A DNA stretch of 64,000 nt. It comes from Sycobia sp. Sy_11 (Eukaryota; Arthropoda; Insecta; Hymenoptera; Epichrysomallidae). The stretch is taken from assembly GCA_018907035.1 (NCBI GenBank), contig JACCIC010000206.1, positions 62,001 through 126,000 on the forward strand, read 5' to 3'. The translations under genes were made by a program, and so were the position numbers. Numbering within the stretch: position 1 is the first letter of the stretch; every line of letters starts with the position of its first letter. Below are positions 48,426-60,322 of this stretch, piece after piece. The notes under the pieces are model-generated. The model saw only the letters and a list, made by a program, of their open reading frames with translations, did no database searches and was not told the DNA's origin.

Positions 48426-50152
48426 TTTCTCGCTGCATTTGGGCGGAAGGAGGGGGGGGGGCAATAGACCTGCAAACTCGGGCCAAGATGAGCTTAGACT
48501 CAACCTTGATGTGACGATCGCTTGTTGAACGCGCAGGATCTGATCCTCGATTCGATTTTCCCGATTGTAAAGCAAATAGGGTTTGGTCGCGGGGGGGGGG
48601 GCAGAGGACGGAGATCATCCGAACGGACGTTCTCCGTATGCGTAATCGAACCCAGAGGCGCACGGTGGACGTAAAGGCGTTCAGCTGCAAAGATTTTGCA
48701 CGCGGCGACGAGGGTATCCCGAGCCATTAGGTAATTATTGCCCGATAATGCAATGAAAACCTGTGTGCGCGTTCTCGCGCGTATGTACGCAAGCAGCTCA
48801 TTTCATTTTTAAAGCTTTATTTGACTACGCATTCGTTTCACTGTGCGGCGGCCTCGCTTTTGTCTGTTAATATTGTATGATTAGTCGTCATCGGTACGGC
48901 ATAAAGCCATCGATATTATCAATCTATATGGCTCATTTAAATGAAATTTAATGAGCGCAAAATTAACCGATGAACTTTATCCATATAATATACTCGGTAT
49001 CGTTTCAACGGTATTATACCCGATTTTTTATATTTATGTATATTTACATTTTTCTATCTTCGATTTTTTTTACGTTGATTTCAGCATCTCTTCAATTTCC
49101 AGATTGATCTTAATGCCTGAATTAATTACACTTATAATCAGATATTAAATAGTAAATCAATTTCCGTTATATACTGATATTCTAACTATATCCCCATTTC
49201 GGTTGATTAGAAATTAGAATTTTAATGCGCCAGAAGCATAATAATATAGAGTACGTAAAAATTAAATTAAATAATAATGCATGTACAGAAAGAACAATAG
49301 CAAAACCAAATAAACAATCGCTTACAGTTAGTATACGTACATTTAAAAAAAAAGCCATCTTGTATATGCATGAGTTCTCTCTCTTCCAAAAGTGTCGCGG
49401 GAACGAGAAAAGCTTTAATTTCAGCCTGGACAAGCACGATTTTACGGCTACCATTACTCAGACTGAAATAGCAAGAGGGTAAAATTGAAAAAACTAAGCA
49501 ACCCGAATAGTTTATGTTATTGGCCGACGCGGGGGAGGTGGGGAGGAGTCTTTATTCTTTGCTGCCGCTTCCTATGTATACAAAACGGTCGGTCGGCCGC
49601 CACTTACTATTAAAATACAAGAACGGAGATTTGACCATAAATCTGTTTATGCGCGATCGGCAACAAAAAAGAAGAATGGAGGCAGAAAAAAAAAACAGAA
49701 AAAACTTCCAATCCGAAGTAATTTTTATAAGTTGCACCGCCGCAGAATGGTACGAGAAAAATTTGCAGATTTCTCCGTGTAACGTCGTATAGGAATCGGT
49801 GACTGTGCTTTCTTCAAATTTAACATTGTAAAAACTAAACGTGAGAACTATTCTTTCGTCGTCTGTAAGACCGCGTCCCAAGGCCGATTTCATCGGTCCG
49901 CGAGTTTTGCCAACGCGCACCCGCCGCCGATCCTTCGCTCCTTCGCGTACAATTCAGCGAGTCGCCGGCGCACGAATAGTGCATCGTCGTCTATTCGACA
50001 AGGGAAGAGCGCAAATACGAGGCGACAGAATCGCAAGGGAGGAGAAACGACGGAAAGGCGTTACGCTTTTCCCCCCTCCGTTACGCTTCTACGTGGGATC
50101 ATCGTAGGATCGGTCATTATTAAAGCGCGTATACGGTAGAGGACGGGTTGTA

Positions 50153-50154
<2 letters not shown>
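48424..50154. other. Mixed stretch without recognised genes
   Basis: GC-rich to 48800, AT-rich to 49500, then GC-richer. Two antisense-overlapping frames at 49182-49482 have no domain; at most one could be real. Confidence 0.5.

Positions 50155-50193
<39 letters not shown>
50155..50193. repeat. (GA)n microsatellite
   Basis: Pure GA, about 38 bp. Confidence 0.97.
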
Positions 50194-50197
<4 letters not shown>

Positions 50198-50415
50198 TGA
50201 GAGCCGCTCGCGATATCGAAAACCCGCGCCTCCTACGCTAAACTATAGACTTACGATATAATAGGGGTTTTGCGGATGCGGCAGGAGGAACCGGGACGGA
50301 CTCTTGTACACGGCTCTAGCGTGTAATGTTAAGGCAAACATCCTTGCGCAGGGCCGGGTTATTAATATGATACTAATGCATTTGTATTGCTATATATATG
50401 CAACAATAACATGCT

Positions 50416-50428
50416 TCTCTCTCCCTCG

Positions 50429-50474
<46 letters not shown>
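50416..50474. repeat. (CT)n microsatellite
   Basis: CT with CCCT/GCT breaks, pure from 50437. Confidence 0.96.
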
Positions 50475-50481
<7 letters not shown>

Positions 50482-50553
50482 GGGAGCTTATGTAAATTCC
50501 AAGGTACGGGCGCGCTCGGATAAAAATTCACGCTCGCTGACCGAAAGCTCGTG

Positions 50554-50597
50554 CTCTCTCTCTCTCTCTCTCTCTTTCTTTCCTCTTTTCTCTCTCG
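50554..50597. repeat. (CT)n tract
   Basis: CT for 22 bp followed by degenerate TTTC/CT sequence. Confidence 0.93.
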
Positions 50598-50828
50598 ATC
50601 CCGCTTCCGGTTTTGAGCGAGAGCGAAAAGCGAGCAATTTATAGGCCAACAAATATGGCGAAAAAGCGACCCGCGACCCACTCCTACCTCGTTCTTCCAA
50701 ACATTTATCAAGAAAATCAAGCGGACTCGCAGCTGGCCAATATGAGCATTGGAGAGCACGAGGGTGAGGGGGAGGGGTACTTCTTTCGCTCTCGTGTTGT
50801 CCGGCCGTGCGGAGAGAGAAAGCGAGAA

Positions 50829-50831
<3 letters not shown>

Positions 50832-50870
<39 letters not shown>
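50832..50870. repeat. (GA)n microsatellite
   Basis: Pure GA, about 39 bp, inverse to the two CT tracts upstream. Confidence 0.97.
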
Positions 50871-50874
<4 letters not shown>

Positions 50875-51338
50875 CAAGTGAGCGATATTTCAAACATCGG
50901 CCCCCATATATTTCCGCGGCGGAATGGCTGTTTTGAAAAAACAGTGAGAAATATAAAGTTAAACAAAGGATTGAAAGGGGAGAAAAAGGAGGCGAGCGCG
51001 GCGAGCCATGTGGCAAAGGAAAGGGGAATGAAAGAGAGAAAAAAAAGGGAAGGAAATGAAAAAGAAAAGAAAAGGAGAAAAAGATCGGCCAGCGAGTGGA
51101 CCACACACATACACGGACACAACGAGCAAACGTGACCAGGCAGCCAGTCGTCCAAGTTCATATTGTAATGCGGGGAGGTATGGGTACGCGGCGGTATATT
51201 ATTGTACAGTCCGTTCAGCAACTGCTTCCGTCCGGCGTCATCGTCCGGTCGCCCCGGCCGACCCGGCTCTATTTATTCTGGAAATAATTTCGAATTGTTC
51301 GCTCATTTTTCCGAGGTGACTCTCTCGCGCGAGTTCTC

Positions 51339-51358
51339 GTTCTCTCTCTCTCTCTCTA
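51339..51358. repeat. Short (CT)n tract
   Basis: About 19 bp of CT. Confidence 0.88.
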
Positions 51359-51657
51359 TGCCGCCTTCACCCTGTCCACCAACCGCGACCAGAGTCAACA
51401 TTTGAAATTTCAAAAATTCCGCCCACCCGTTCATTTTTGCAAAATTTTTCCCTCGAATTATCGCGGCGAAGAGTTGGAAATTTAATTTTTGCACTTTGCC
51501 CGGATAAAAAAAAAATAGTCGGCGTCAGTCGCCCACACGGGTGCACACCTCGCATGTGTATACGCACGTACGTACACGAGTCCGAATCTCGCGCATTGAA
51601 CTGCACCGCGAAGGGCTCAGGGAGAGGACGAGGAAGAGGTGGGCGCTGACGTTCCGC

Positions 51658-51680
51658 AAAAAAAAAAAAAAAAAAAAAAA
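51658..51680. repeat. Poly-A tract
   Basis: About 22 A between two GC-rich stretches. Confidence 0.95.
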
Positions 51681-52512
51681 CGGTCGAAGTTATCGAAAGT
51701 TCGCTGCAAGCGCCGAGACAAATAAAACGCGAGGCGGATGGAGGGCCGAGCCTGGCGCTGTGCGAGGGAGGGAGGGGGTCGAGGCAAAATTAAGCAAAGT
51801 GAGTTATTGAAAGCGCGCGGGCCCAGGGATGGGTGGGAGGATGGCGGCGGGGGGGGGGGTGCGTGGAGGGCGATAGGGGCCATGGGGAAGAGCGAGGCCA
51901 GAATTGAGTTGCAAGAAAATTGAGCGGGCGCGCGCGCGCTCTCGCCCAGCGCCGACTGTACTTCCAAGATAAACGAATCACGTATTATTATAATGGCCAG
52001 TTGCTAAATGGTTTTTTCAATCCGTCCGTCTCTCGCGCGCGCGTCCCAGCCCGCGCCCGCGCTCTTGCGGCACATACCTCATTGGCTGCTCGGGCCGCTC
52101 GCTCTCTGTCTCTGCCTCTCCTCCCTTGCCCGCTGTTTCCCGTTCTCACTCCCTTTCTATTCTCCACCCTTCCCCCCGCCCTTCTCCTCCTCCACCCCGC
52201 CCCGCCGCCCGTTCCTCCCGTGCTGCGCTGCCGGTCGCTTAATATTTCATTATGACCACGTATATGAGAATAATAAGATGGAATTTGTCCGAGGCACCGC
52301 AGCGAGTCGGCCAGGCGGCGGCGCAGCGGCCGCGGCAGCGGCGACTGCGGCCACGTGAATGTAAACACAAGTAATTTCTGTCTTATTGCATAGGGCAAAA
52401 GTTTGCTCCGTCAGCGGAACGACGATCATTTAATATTATTTATCCTGCCGAACGGGGAGAGAAAGAATAAGGATGGCTGGATAAAAACGGGAGAGGTGGA
52501 GGGAGAGAGACA

Positions 52513-52513
52513 G

Positions 52514-52540
<27 letters not shown>
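52513..52540. repeat. (GA)n tract
   Basis: About 28 bp of GA, at the 3' edge of a GC-rich block. Confidence 0.95.
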
Positions 52541-52544
<4 letters not shown>

Positions 52545-52654
52545 ATATATTTCTTTTTTTCAATACTCCTTCCCTTCGTGCTTTTTGTTTCTTCACTACT
52601 GCTCGAGCGACATGTGATTCAAAACCGTTTGCCCCTCGCATCATCTGGAGTGGT

Positions 52655-53026
52655 CTACGAAATATGAAATTTTGACGTAAGGAAATTTTGGGTTGAGGGG
52701 CTGAACGGTTTCTCTCCGAATGCTTTAAATAGGCACTTGGCGACTGTGTCAGTTTCTTCCTGTAATAAAATGGAAGATTGCGAGAACATTGTCTTGTCTG
52801 CCTCTGAGTAGCACTTTTCATTTAATGAAACGGGCTTAAATGATAGTACCACCGGTATCTCTTGCTTTTCCTCTCCGTCCCGGGATCTCGCAGCAAATCG
52901 TAATGCGCACTTGTTAAATCTAATCAGCCCCCACTGTATGTAATTGCGAGTATCCGAGTCCTTCCTGACCATCGAAGTTTTTCTCAACCTTAGAGAGAAC
53001 AAATTTAAATTGCCGCCCCGCTCCAT
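52655..53026 (-). other. 123-codon open frame, no recognised domain
   Basis: An open frame in non-repetitive DNA with balanced amino-acid use and no low-complexity run. A second overlapping minus-strand frame (52426-52821) ends in the translated GA tract and is not favoured. No family was recognised. It could be a remnant of a mobile element or a chance frame. Confidence 0.15.
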
Positions 53027-55087
53027 CTATCTGTAGACATATTTCGAACTTGTACCTTCTATCTAAGGTTTTTAGAGAAGAGCGTTCATGATCAGCTTCA
53101 GAATTTACTACAAGTATACATGTATACTCGACTGCGCGAAAAAGGTGTTTTAGACGTTTTCATCGCGCTCAAACTGCCCTGTTGAAATCGACGCATCCTT
53201 TCCGTCTGATCGATAAATCGGTTTTATTTAAACAATTTTTAAAAATTTTAACTAATTTTTTTCTGGGATTTTTTTCTTGTTTTTTGTTGTTTTTTTTTTA
53301 ATCTGGTTTGATTTTATTGAATTTTTATTAAATATAGTAGGTGGAATGATGAAATAAAGATACACGAAATAATCTTTTAACATGAACTTTACTTCAAACG
53401 AGGAAAGAAAAGACGTCTGTTCAAACGAAAGGACGATGCAAGACTCACTACAGTACTCGAAATTGAAAACACTACAAGCCCTTGCGAGAACCTTAAAACC
53501 TATAAAAAAACATCAGGCATCTAAACAATAAACTCATAAATCATTTGCCGCGCAGGGCAGCAAAGACGCAGATCGTCATAAGACCCAGTGGACACATATG
53601 TTTACATCTTTTACGATACCGTCCAATCTTTAGTTTCCAAGTATTTTTTGCTTTATTATTTATAGAAGGCTAAAATAATCAGATTTTATCAAATTTTTTT
53701 TTATCCCACAAATTTTTTTTCGCCAATTTTTTTTCTGTAATTTCTTTTTTAATCGATCTCTTTGTATCTTGATGTTCCGGAACTGTCGATTCTTGACCAT
53801 TACTCTATAGCTTAGACAATAATTATTTACACCGGGAATTGAACCTATCCATTAACAACCATGTTTTGTATGCTGAGAACTTTCAAATTTATGTCGAGGT
53901 CTCGGATAATCGGCTAGGCGAGCTTAACTTTATATTGAGGGGCTGATTTAGCAGTAACAAATTGGACGACTGCTGACACGTTAAAACTGCTGGGAAGATC
54001 AAAGCCGTAATGTTTGATCATCGCAAAATTCTGGCTTAAGTGAAAAAAGATGATAAGGTTAGCGTGGACATGCGTAATGGGATCTCAATACTTTCGTCGG
54101 ATATTGTAGTGAGTCTCGAACTACTTTTAAATTACACTCTATCATGAAGATTCTAGCAGTTCACAAAAAATTTTGTGAACAGATATTCCAGTTCTGATAT
54201 TCCAGGAGACAGTATTTCATGGCTAGAATACCCTATGAAATAATACAAATGTATTTACCTGAATATTTAGTGTTCCTATTTACAATAAGAGCTCATCGTT
54301 ACCTACACGAGCACTGCGATATGAAGACGATCCTTCCAAGATCAAGCTGCTCTTTATTGGAAAAACCTTCCTGTACAAATCGTAATCTGTTTTCCTTTCG
54401 TAAATTTAATTCAGTAATAAGAGGCCGTCTCTTCGAACTCGGCTAAATTTGAATTCAATAAACGTTAATTTCTTCTTTTTCACCCCATTGACATCTAATC
54501 GTAAGCATTCTGTATGAATGTATTTATTAGGATGGAAGCCTCGAGTGAGTTCATTTATTTATTTACTTATATTATCTTGTATATATGAGCGGATGCTCGT
54601 GCGCGGTGTTATTTTTGATAAATGCACGAATGTTATTTTTGTCTGATTAGATTTTGCTTATACTTTGCTGTAACTTATTCATGATTCTACATAGTGCTCT
54701 GCTACAATATAGCTATCTGTGATATTGATAAGACTGGCATACTGCATTGTTTTGTAGAATTCGTGTTTCGCGATATTTTAATACTGTATGGAATATTATT
54801 TATGGTCGAAATGCCTTGCCTAGCAACTTCTTGTTTCAAAAATACTAATTTATTATGCTACTTTATACTCTTGATTAGAACAAATATACAGAATAAATAC
54901 TTATTTGTCTATCTATGTCTATTCCCTAACCATTCCACTCGAGCATCGACGTGTTTTAAAAAATGTGCGTTCTAAACAAATGTCCGGGTTCAAGTCGAAA
55001 CCCATACTTAAATTTTCATTCGTTCTACACTAGCCGGACTCACGCGCATATCAACGGCACATAGGCTGCTGCGGTCTACCGTACACG

Positions 55088-55092
<5 letters not shown>
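53027..55092. other. AT-rich stretch without recognised genes
   Basis: Holds the 54159 palindrome and a reverse-oriented GGTTCAATTCC B-box-like sequence near 53840. No tRNA or SINE body fits around the latter. Confidence 0.55.
54159..54180. repeat. 22-bp near-perfect palindrome
   Basis: GTTCACAAAA and TTTTGTGAAC are complementary 10-bp arms around AA. Such a site could bind a dimeric factor or extrude as a cruciform; no function is shown. Confidence 0.85.

Positions 55093-55143
<51 letters not shown>
55093..55143. repeat. (TA)n microsatellite
   Basis: About 51 bp pure TA at the junction of AT-rich DNA and a GC-richer block. Confidence 0.97.
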
Positions 55144-55146
<3 letters not shown>

Positions 55147-55392
55147 AATAACGCTCGCTCATGGACTCGCGGAATATTCCCCAAGAAAGACGAAGGACGG
55201 AGGAGCTGGCGAGAACCTCCGCAGCGACAGAGCAAAAAGACGAGGGATTTTCATTAGCATAAGTTCCTTCATTCTTCCTTTCTTCCCTTCTTTTCGCCTT
55301 TTTTCACCTCCTCTCCCGGTCTTTTTCTCCTATCTTTTTCCTCTTCTTAGCTTTTTGTGAGGAGGGAAGAAAAATGAAGCGCGGCAGCGCGA

Positions 55393-55454
55393 TAGAGAGA
55401 GAGAGAGAGAGAGCAAGCGAGACCGAGCAAGGAGATTCACTCGCTCGTGCATAT

Positions 55455-55523
<69 letters not shown>
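55393..55523. repeat. Opposed (GA)n and (CT)n tracts
   Basis: GA at 55393-55413 and CT at 55459-55523 with a 45-bp spacer. The 21-bp GA arm is perfectly complementary to part of the CT arm. Confidence 0.95.
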
Positions 55524-55526
<3 letters not shown>

Positions 55527-57285
55527 GCTCGCTCTCTCGGATCTCCCCCACTCCGAGCGCGCGTGTGTGGGTCCACGAAGTAGCAGGCCAGAGCCTATCA
55601 TTATAGAGAAGGAATCATTGGATGATCTTAATCATGCGAACCTCTCTCCGTGCCTCCTCGTTGACCAATCGCGTAAGCCGATTTCAATAATGGTTTCCAT
55701 CGTGCAGCCGCGACGGCGGCGGTGGCGGCGGCGCGCCTCAAACTCGGAAATATCATGCACGCGGCGCGGACGAGGCAGCGAGCGGCTGCGGTGAATCCTT
55801 CAGCATAATATCTATATATACACATACATACGTGGGTATGTAAGCACGATTTCTGTATAGAGACGCCGCGATCGAGGCGTACGTATCTGCGATCGACCAC
55901 CGAGGCGCGCACCTACAGATTCGTAATTTTCGTTCCCAGCCCGCCCAAACGCCGCCATTCGCGATCGTTAAATTTCGAGAAGCCTCCTTTTCGGCCGCCT
56001 CGGTTCAATTACACCGCCATTATATATAACCAAAAAATAGGGAAAAAATTGAAAATTTCTAGTTTGTTATCGAAATTCTAATATTACGCCGTTGTAGTGG
56101 ATGAATTTCTTTTTTTCTTTTTCACCGACGATTGCGCCAGGTTTCTTTTGTCCGCGGGCCGGCTTTAGCCGCGGGCGTAATTTATTTATTTTTTTTTTTT
56201 TTTGTTTGGCTCTTCGAAGAGGTTTACGATTGTCGCAAAAACGTGACGCCGCGGCCGCTGTGGCCCGCTCGAGAAGATTGGCCGAAAGGCTTACGACTCG
56301 TGGAAAAAAAAAATAATCAGGGCGTGAGCGAGTGCCGCCGCAGTAGCTTTCAAAAGTTTCGAGTTATTTATTTTTTTATTGCGTAATATAAAATATATGC
56401 AGTTTTTTTCTTTTATAGTTCTGGCATTTGCAATGAATTCGGTATAGAAAATTTATGGAATGAACCCCAGTAAAAATTTGCTTTCACACCATGATTTTTG
56501 TAAATACCTTACAAGTTTATGGTGGAATAAGCATATCTTTAACGAATGCTATATATATATTATTGTTTCTCATCGACAGCTTCATGAATAAAGTTACGAA
56601 ATTCCATAAAGAATTATTGTCGATAAAAGTAAAGAAAAAAATATTTAGACCATTTTTACACAAGTAAATCCAATAAATATTTTTATTAGTCTTACAGTGT
56701 TTATAACACTTTTAAACGACAGAAATGAATTATTATGTTTTACAGGCATCTGCAGGGAAAAAAATGGAGCAAAAGTACCCAACGAATAACCGGAACTGCT
56801 ATTATAATTTTTTAAACTAAGTTTATCCAGCAATACGAAAAAGAAAATGTAAAACTATTACGATTTGTTTTCAATATCGATAAAATAATAATTGATGAAT
56901 AAATAAATCATTAAAAGAGATCTCTGAATGAGTCTATCAAAACCAAACGAGGCTTTGGAAAGCATCTTCTAAAAACAACATATTTGATGCATCAAGCGTT
57001 TCTCAAAACATTACGTGAATTCTCTCAAAGTTTATAATGTTTATGGTTTTTTTTAAGATTCTATAATGAATTTTGGATAAATAAATATTTTATTACTCGA
57101 ATTTTAACTAATTTTAGGTATTAATTTCAAACCTACTTTGAAGCAAATTAGTATTCATCCCTTACCAGTACTGCTATTTGAAATAATATATTAATCTAAT
57201 TATATTTAACTTTAATTTATATTTAATCGAAAGGTGTGGAGCTTCTATAAATATTATATAATTAATTTATTTGACTGAGAATAAA

Positions 57286-57286
<1 letters not shown>
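55524..57286. other. CpG-rich then AT-rich stretch
   Basis: CpG-rich until about 56010 and unique AT-rich after 56380. No gene recognised. Confidence 0.55.

Positions 57287-57327
<41 letters not shown>
57287..57327. repeat. (TA)n microsatellite
   Basis: About 41 bp pure TA directly abutting dispersed-repeat copy 2. Confidence 0.97.
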
Positions 57328-57330
<3 letters not shown>

Positions 57331-57338
57331 CGCATCGG

Positions 57339-57620
57339 GTTTTTATTTTAGTTTAGTCCTGAAAAATGATCCGGAGATGTTCGAAACGTTGGACATTAAA
57401 GGTAAATTTCAATTTCAGGCGGTCAAGTCACTCAGGTTTCCCTTTAGTGACATGGAATATAAATAATTTTATTATTTTTTTTAATTTTTAATTTAATTTA
57501 ATTTGTATTGTATATTTCCTGAGTAGTAATTGCCATTTCAGACTCTGGGAGGATTTGATATTTAACATACTCAGACCAGCATAATATTAGTATAGTATAT
57601 TATTGTATATTATCGAAGCC
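57339..57620 (+). mobile_element. Dispersed repeat family, copy 2
   Basis: It aligns with copy 1 (29695-29950): GGGTTTTTATTTTAGTTTAG, CCGGAGATGTTCGAAACGTT, GGACATTAAAGGTAAATTTC, GACATGGAATAT, an A/T-rich stretch and TTTCAGACTCTGG. Copy 2 sits immediately 3' of a (TA)n tract (57287-57327). Neither copy encodes protein. The two differ by substitutions and small gaps, so both are old. Confidence 0.6.
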
Positions 57621-58240
57621 GTTAAAAATATGAATAAATTTACGTTCAATTTTATTAATGGTTGTATTATTATTAAAAATAAATGCACATTTACATGTTA
57701 TATCATCAGTACAGTATATAACAATTAGTCAATAGTTGTATCGTAATCAATTCTTAATCGATGTTATGAATCAATATTATTATCTACGATAAAAATAATT
57801 GAAATGAGCAAGCAAAAGATTCAAGTGGACAATGTTATGCAAAATAATGTAACAAGACGTTACAATCGACTTAATAAATTTTAATTAAGTAACCCCCCCC
57901 CCCACACTCCTCCCAATAGGACCAACAGACCAACGAAAGCCCGCGATAACCAGCGACGGGAGAATGGGCAAAAATTGCCATTTCGCACCCGGGTTAGCCG
58001 GCGCGCGGGCGGGCGGAACGGCCGACTCGTGGCGTCGCGCGCGCGCGCCGAGCGCTCGAACAATCGGGCAGCCGTAAAAAGAATGGAGCTGACCGCGAAC
58101 AAAGTGCCCGGGAGACCGCGGCGAGCATTTCGCCGACTTATTTCAGTTGACACGGGGAGCCGGGCTAAGGACGCGCGCTCGGGATAGAAGGAGAGAGGGG
58201 AGCGGCGAGAAAGGCGGCGAGCATAAAGGACGGCGTAGGT

Positions 58241-58241
<1 letters not shown>

Positions 58242-58289
<48 letters not shown>
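58242..58289. repeat. (TA)n microsatellite
   Basis: Pure TA, about 47 bp, embedded in CpG-rich sequence. Confidence 0.97.
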
Positions 58290-58444
58290 GCGGGATTTGA
58301 GTGCCGAATCGCGCGGGGAGAGGTGGTGCGCGATGCGGAGTGGTGGCAAAAAACGTAAGTGTAGCTTTGTAGTCGCCCGTGCGAGCGTCTCGAAGGATGG
58401 AAAACTCGCCGTGTGAAAAGGAGATAGACGGGGAGGAGAAATAG

Positions 58445-58448
<4 letters not shown>

Positions 58449-58476
<28 letters not shown>
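58449..58476. repeat. (GA)n tract
   Basis: About 28 bp of GA. Confidence 0.95.
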
Positions 58477-58479
<3 letters not shown>

Positions 58480-58614
58480 GGAGGAACGTAAAAGGAGGAG
58501 GGAAAGTGGCTCTCGCGCCGTCACGAAACGGCCCCGCTGTGATACGCTTCATCCCCGTGAAAACCCGTGAAAACCACCACTTGTTGCGTTTGCCCCACAG
58601 CCTCGATTCAGTGA

Positions 58615-58621
58615 ATATATA

Positions 58622-58672
<51 letters not shown>
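58615..58672. repeat. (TA)n microsatellite
   Basis: TA with one GAAT break at 58622-58625 and a short TATG tail. Confidence 0.96.
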
Positions 58673-58674
<2 letters not shown>

Positions 58675-58845
58675 TTACACAGATATATACATATATATTC
58701 GTGAATATACATAGCCGATGAACGCGGTGCTTCCGCTCTATACTGTTACTGCGCCACTAGCTCCGGAATTACGCGCGCGAGAAAAGCTCGCTCGCGCGGA
58801 AACCCGACTCCGCCGCGGGAGGGATGGGAGTGGGATATAAACCGA

Positions 58846-58849
<4 letters not shown>

Positions 58850-58880
<31 letters not shown>
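58850..58880. repeat. (GA)n tract
   Basis: About 31 bp of GA, in the same orientation as 58449. Confidence 0.95.
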
Positions 58881-58886
<6 letters not shown>

Positions 58887-59599
58887 GACGACATAAAGAC
58901 GACGGAGAGAGCGGAGACGACAAAAAGTGATGCGCTGATTCCTCGCGACCGCACTTCAATTGAGCAGTCGGAGCGCCCGCTCCAATACCAAACGTTTGTC
59001 TTCTCAGCCCCGTTCTCCGCCTCCTCCTCCTCCTCCTCGTTCTCCTTGTCCCTCTCCGCTCTCTTCTTTCATTTCTTTTTTTATGAACGGCATTTATTCT
59101 ACAGTTTAAGGTGTCGTTTAAGGATCAATGCCTACATCTATCTTTCGTCCTTTTCGACTGAAATGCGAAACTTTTCAATCTCGACAGACGGATGATCGTA
59201 ATATTGTCGTTGTATTCATTCTTTTAGAAGTTTGCGAAGTAAACTAAAATACGATGAAACGGTGTGTTTCATTAGTAAAATTTACATAGTTTTAAAAATT
59301 TTCCGTAACTATTTTTATATTAAAATATACATATAATAATTATTTTTTCGATAGATTAGTAGATTATTATAGAGAAAATGAACTAATTTAAGAATTTTAG
59401 ATCTTTGATACTTCTCTCGGCATCATTTTATATTCATCTTTATTCTTTACATATATATATATAAGATTAAACGATTTGTCATGGCACTGAAGAGCCTAGT
59501 GGATGGCCTAGGATGAAACGTATTTGGTTTATAAATAATTTCCAGTATTTGTTCCAAAATGTGGGGTTTTATTATGAAACATGTTTACATATCCTTTAT

Positions 59600-60322
59600 T
59601 TTCAATATCATCCATCGGAACCTATAACTTGTTCCCATCTTTCTGGTAATTTATGAATTTCGGTACAAAAAATATCTCGTCTTTCGAGCCCAAGAACGTG
59701 TCGAGCCAATTTTGGGATTTCCTCTATTGAACTGAAGCGTATTCTCATAAGAGCGCTCTGCCAAGTCAGGACGGTGAGGAAGGTGGATCCACTATTCTCC
59801 AAACAGCCTTTGTCCGTCATTTTTCATCACAAGCGTTATCGTTATGAAAAATGGCGGACTAATGCGTGGCCTCATATTCTGGCCGTTTTTCCTGTAATGA
59901 TCGCTTCAAACGAATAAGCTGGGTTCGATACAATGGTCCTTTAATGGTTTGACCACTCTGAAGCAGTTCGTAGAATATGACACCCTTTTGATCCCACCAT
60001 ATGCTGACCTTATTTACGTAAGTATTTCATTTTGGCGTCGATTGGTTGAGCTCACCGGGCTTTGTATACGATTTTCTGCATTTGGTTTATCATAATAAAT
60101 CCATACATCATGGTCCGTGACAATATGATGCAAAAAAGATTTATTTTTATACCGCTGTAGCAACATTCCGGACATGTAAAATCGCCGCTTCGACGTCTGT
60201 TGGCGTCAATTCGTATGACGCTCAGTTTCTAACCTTTTGAATGAATCTCAATGCTTTTATGCGTACGGAAACATTATTAAAGAATAGAAACAGCGCTTCC
60301 CGCAAATGAGGTTGATTTTGGC
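59600..60322 (-). pseudogene. Degenerate mariner-family transposase (dead copy)
   Basis: Translating the minus strand in shifting frames gives mariner (IS630-Tc1-mariner, DD34D) transposase blocks in the right order. An N-terminal block reads HLREALFLFFN (about 60276-60310). Then come a linker block with ELTPTDVE (about 60190-60215), the WIYYD region (about 60085-60123), WWDQKGVIFYELL (about 59960-60000), KRPEYEA (about 59867-59890), HNDNA (59831-59846), and a C-terminal IHKLPERWEQVI (about 59615-59655). The stretch between the first two blocks, which should carry the helix-turn-helix DNA-binding domain, is almost wholly missing. The gap between HNDNA and the proline-rich HLPHRPDLA block is also shortened. 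At the first catalytic position the usual TGDEKW reads TDHDVW, so the aspartate is lost; at the third, PSDY reads ERSY. Stops and frameshifts are present, including a stop after SDG near the C-terminus. It cannot encode an active enzyme. Family call is firm; element ends were not located. Confidence 0.9.

Larger units (their letters stand above)
50871..52512. other. CpG-rich block
   Basis: Purine-rich at 50960-51090. CpG-rich at 51880-52370, with an alanine-type GCGGCN run near 52315-52345. No gene recognised. Confidence 0.5.
57621..59080. other. AT-rich then CpG-rich stretch
   Basis: CpG-rich from 57890, with TA and GA tracts. The 223-codon minus-strand frame (57881-58552) runs through both repeat types and is not taken as a gene. 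Confidence 0.55.

Noticed and set aside
50373..51221. 282-codon minus-strand open frame, the longest in the window
   Set aside because: It crosses one GA and two CT tracts, giving Ser-Leu and Arg-Glu runs; the rest is pyrimidine-rich and has no recognisable motif.
53835..53860. Reverse-strand B-box-like GGTTCAATTCC
   Set aside because: No A-box and no T-arm pairing around it, so neither a tRNA nor a tRNA-derived SINE is supported.
57881..58552. 223-codon minus-strand open frame
   Set aside because: It contains both a GA and a TA tract translation; competing frames overlap it on the + strand.
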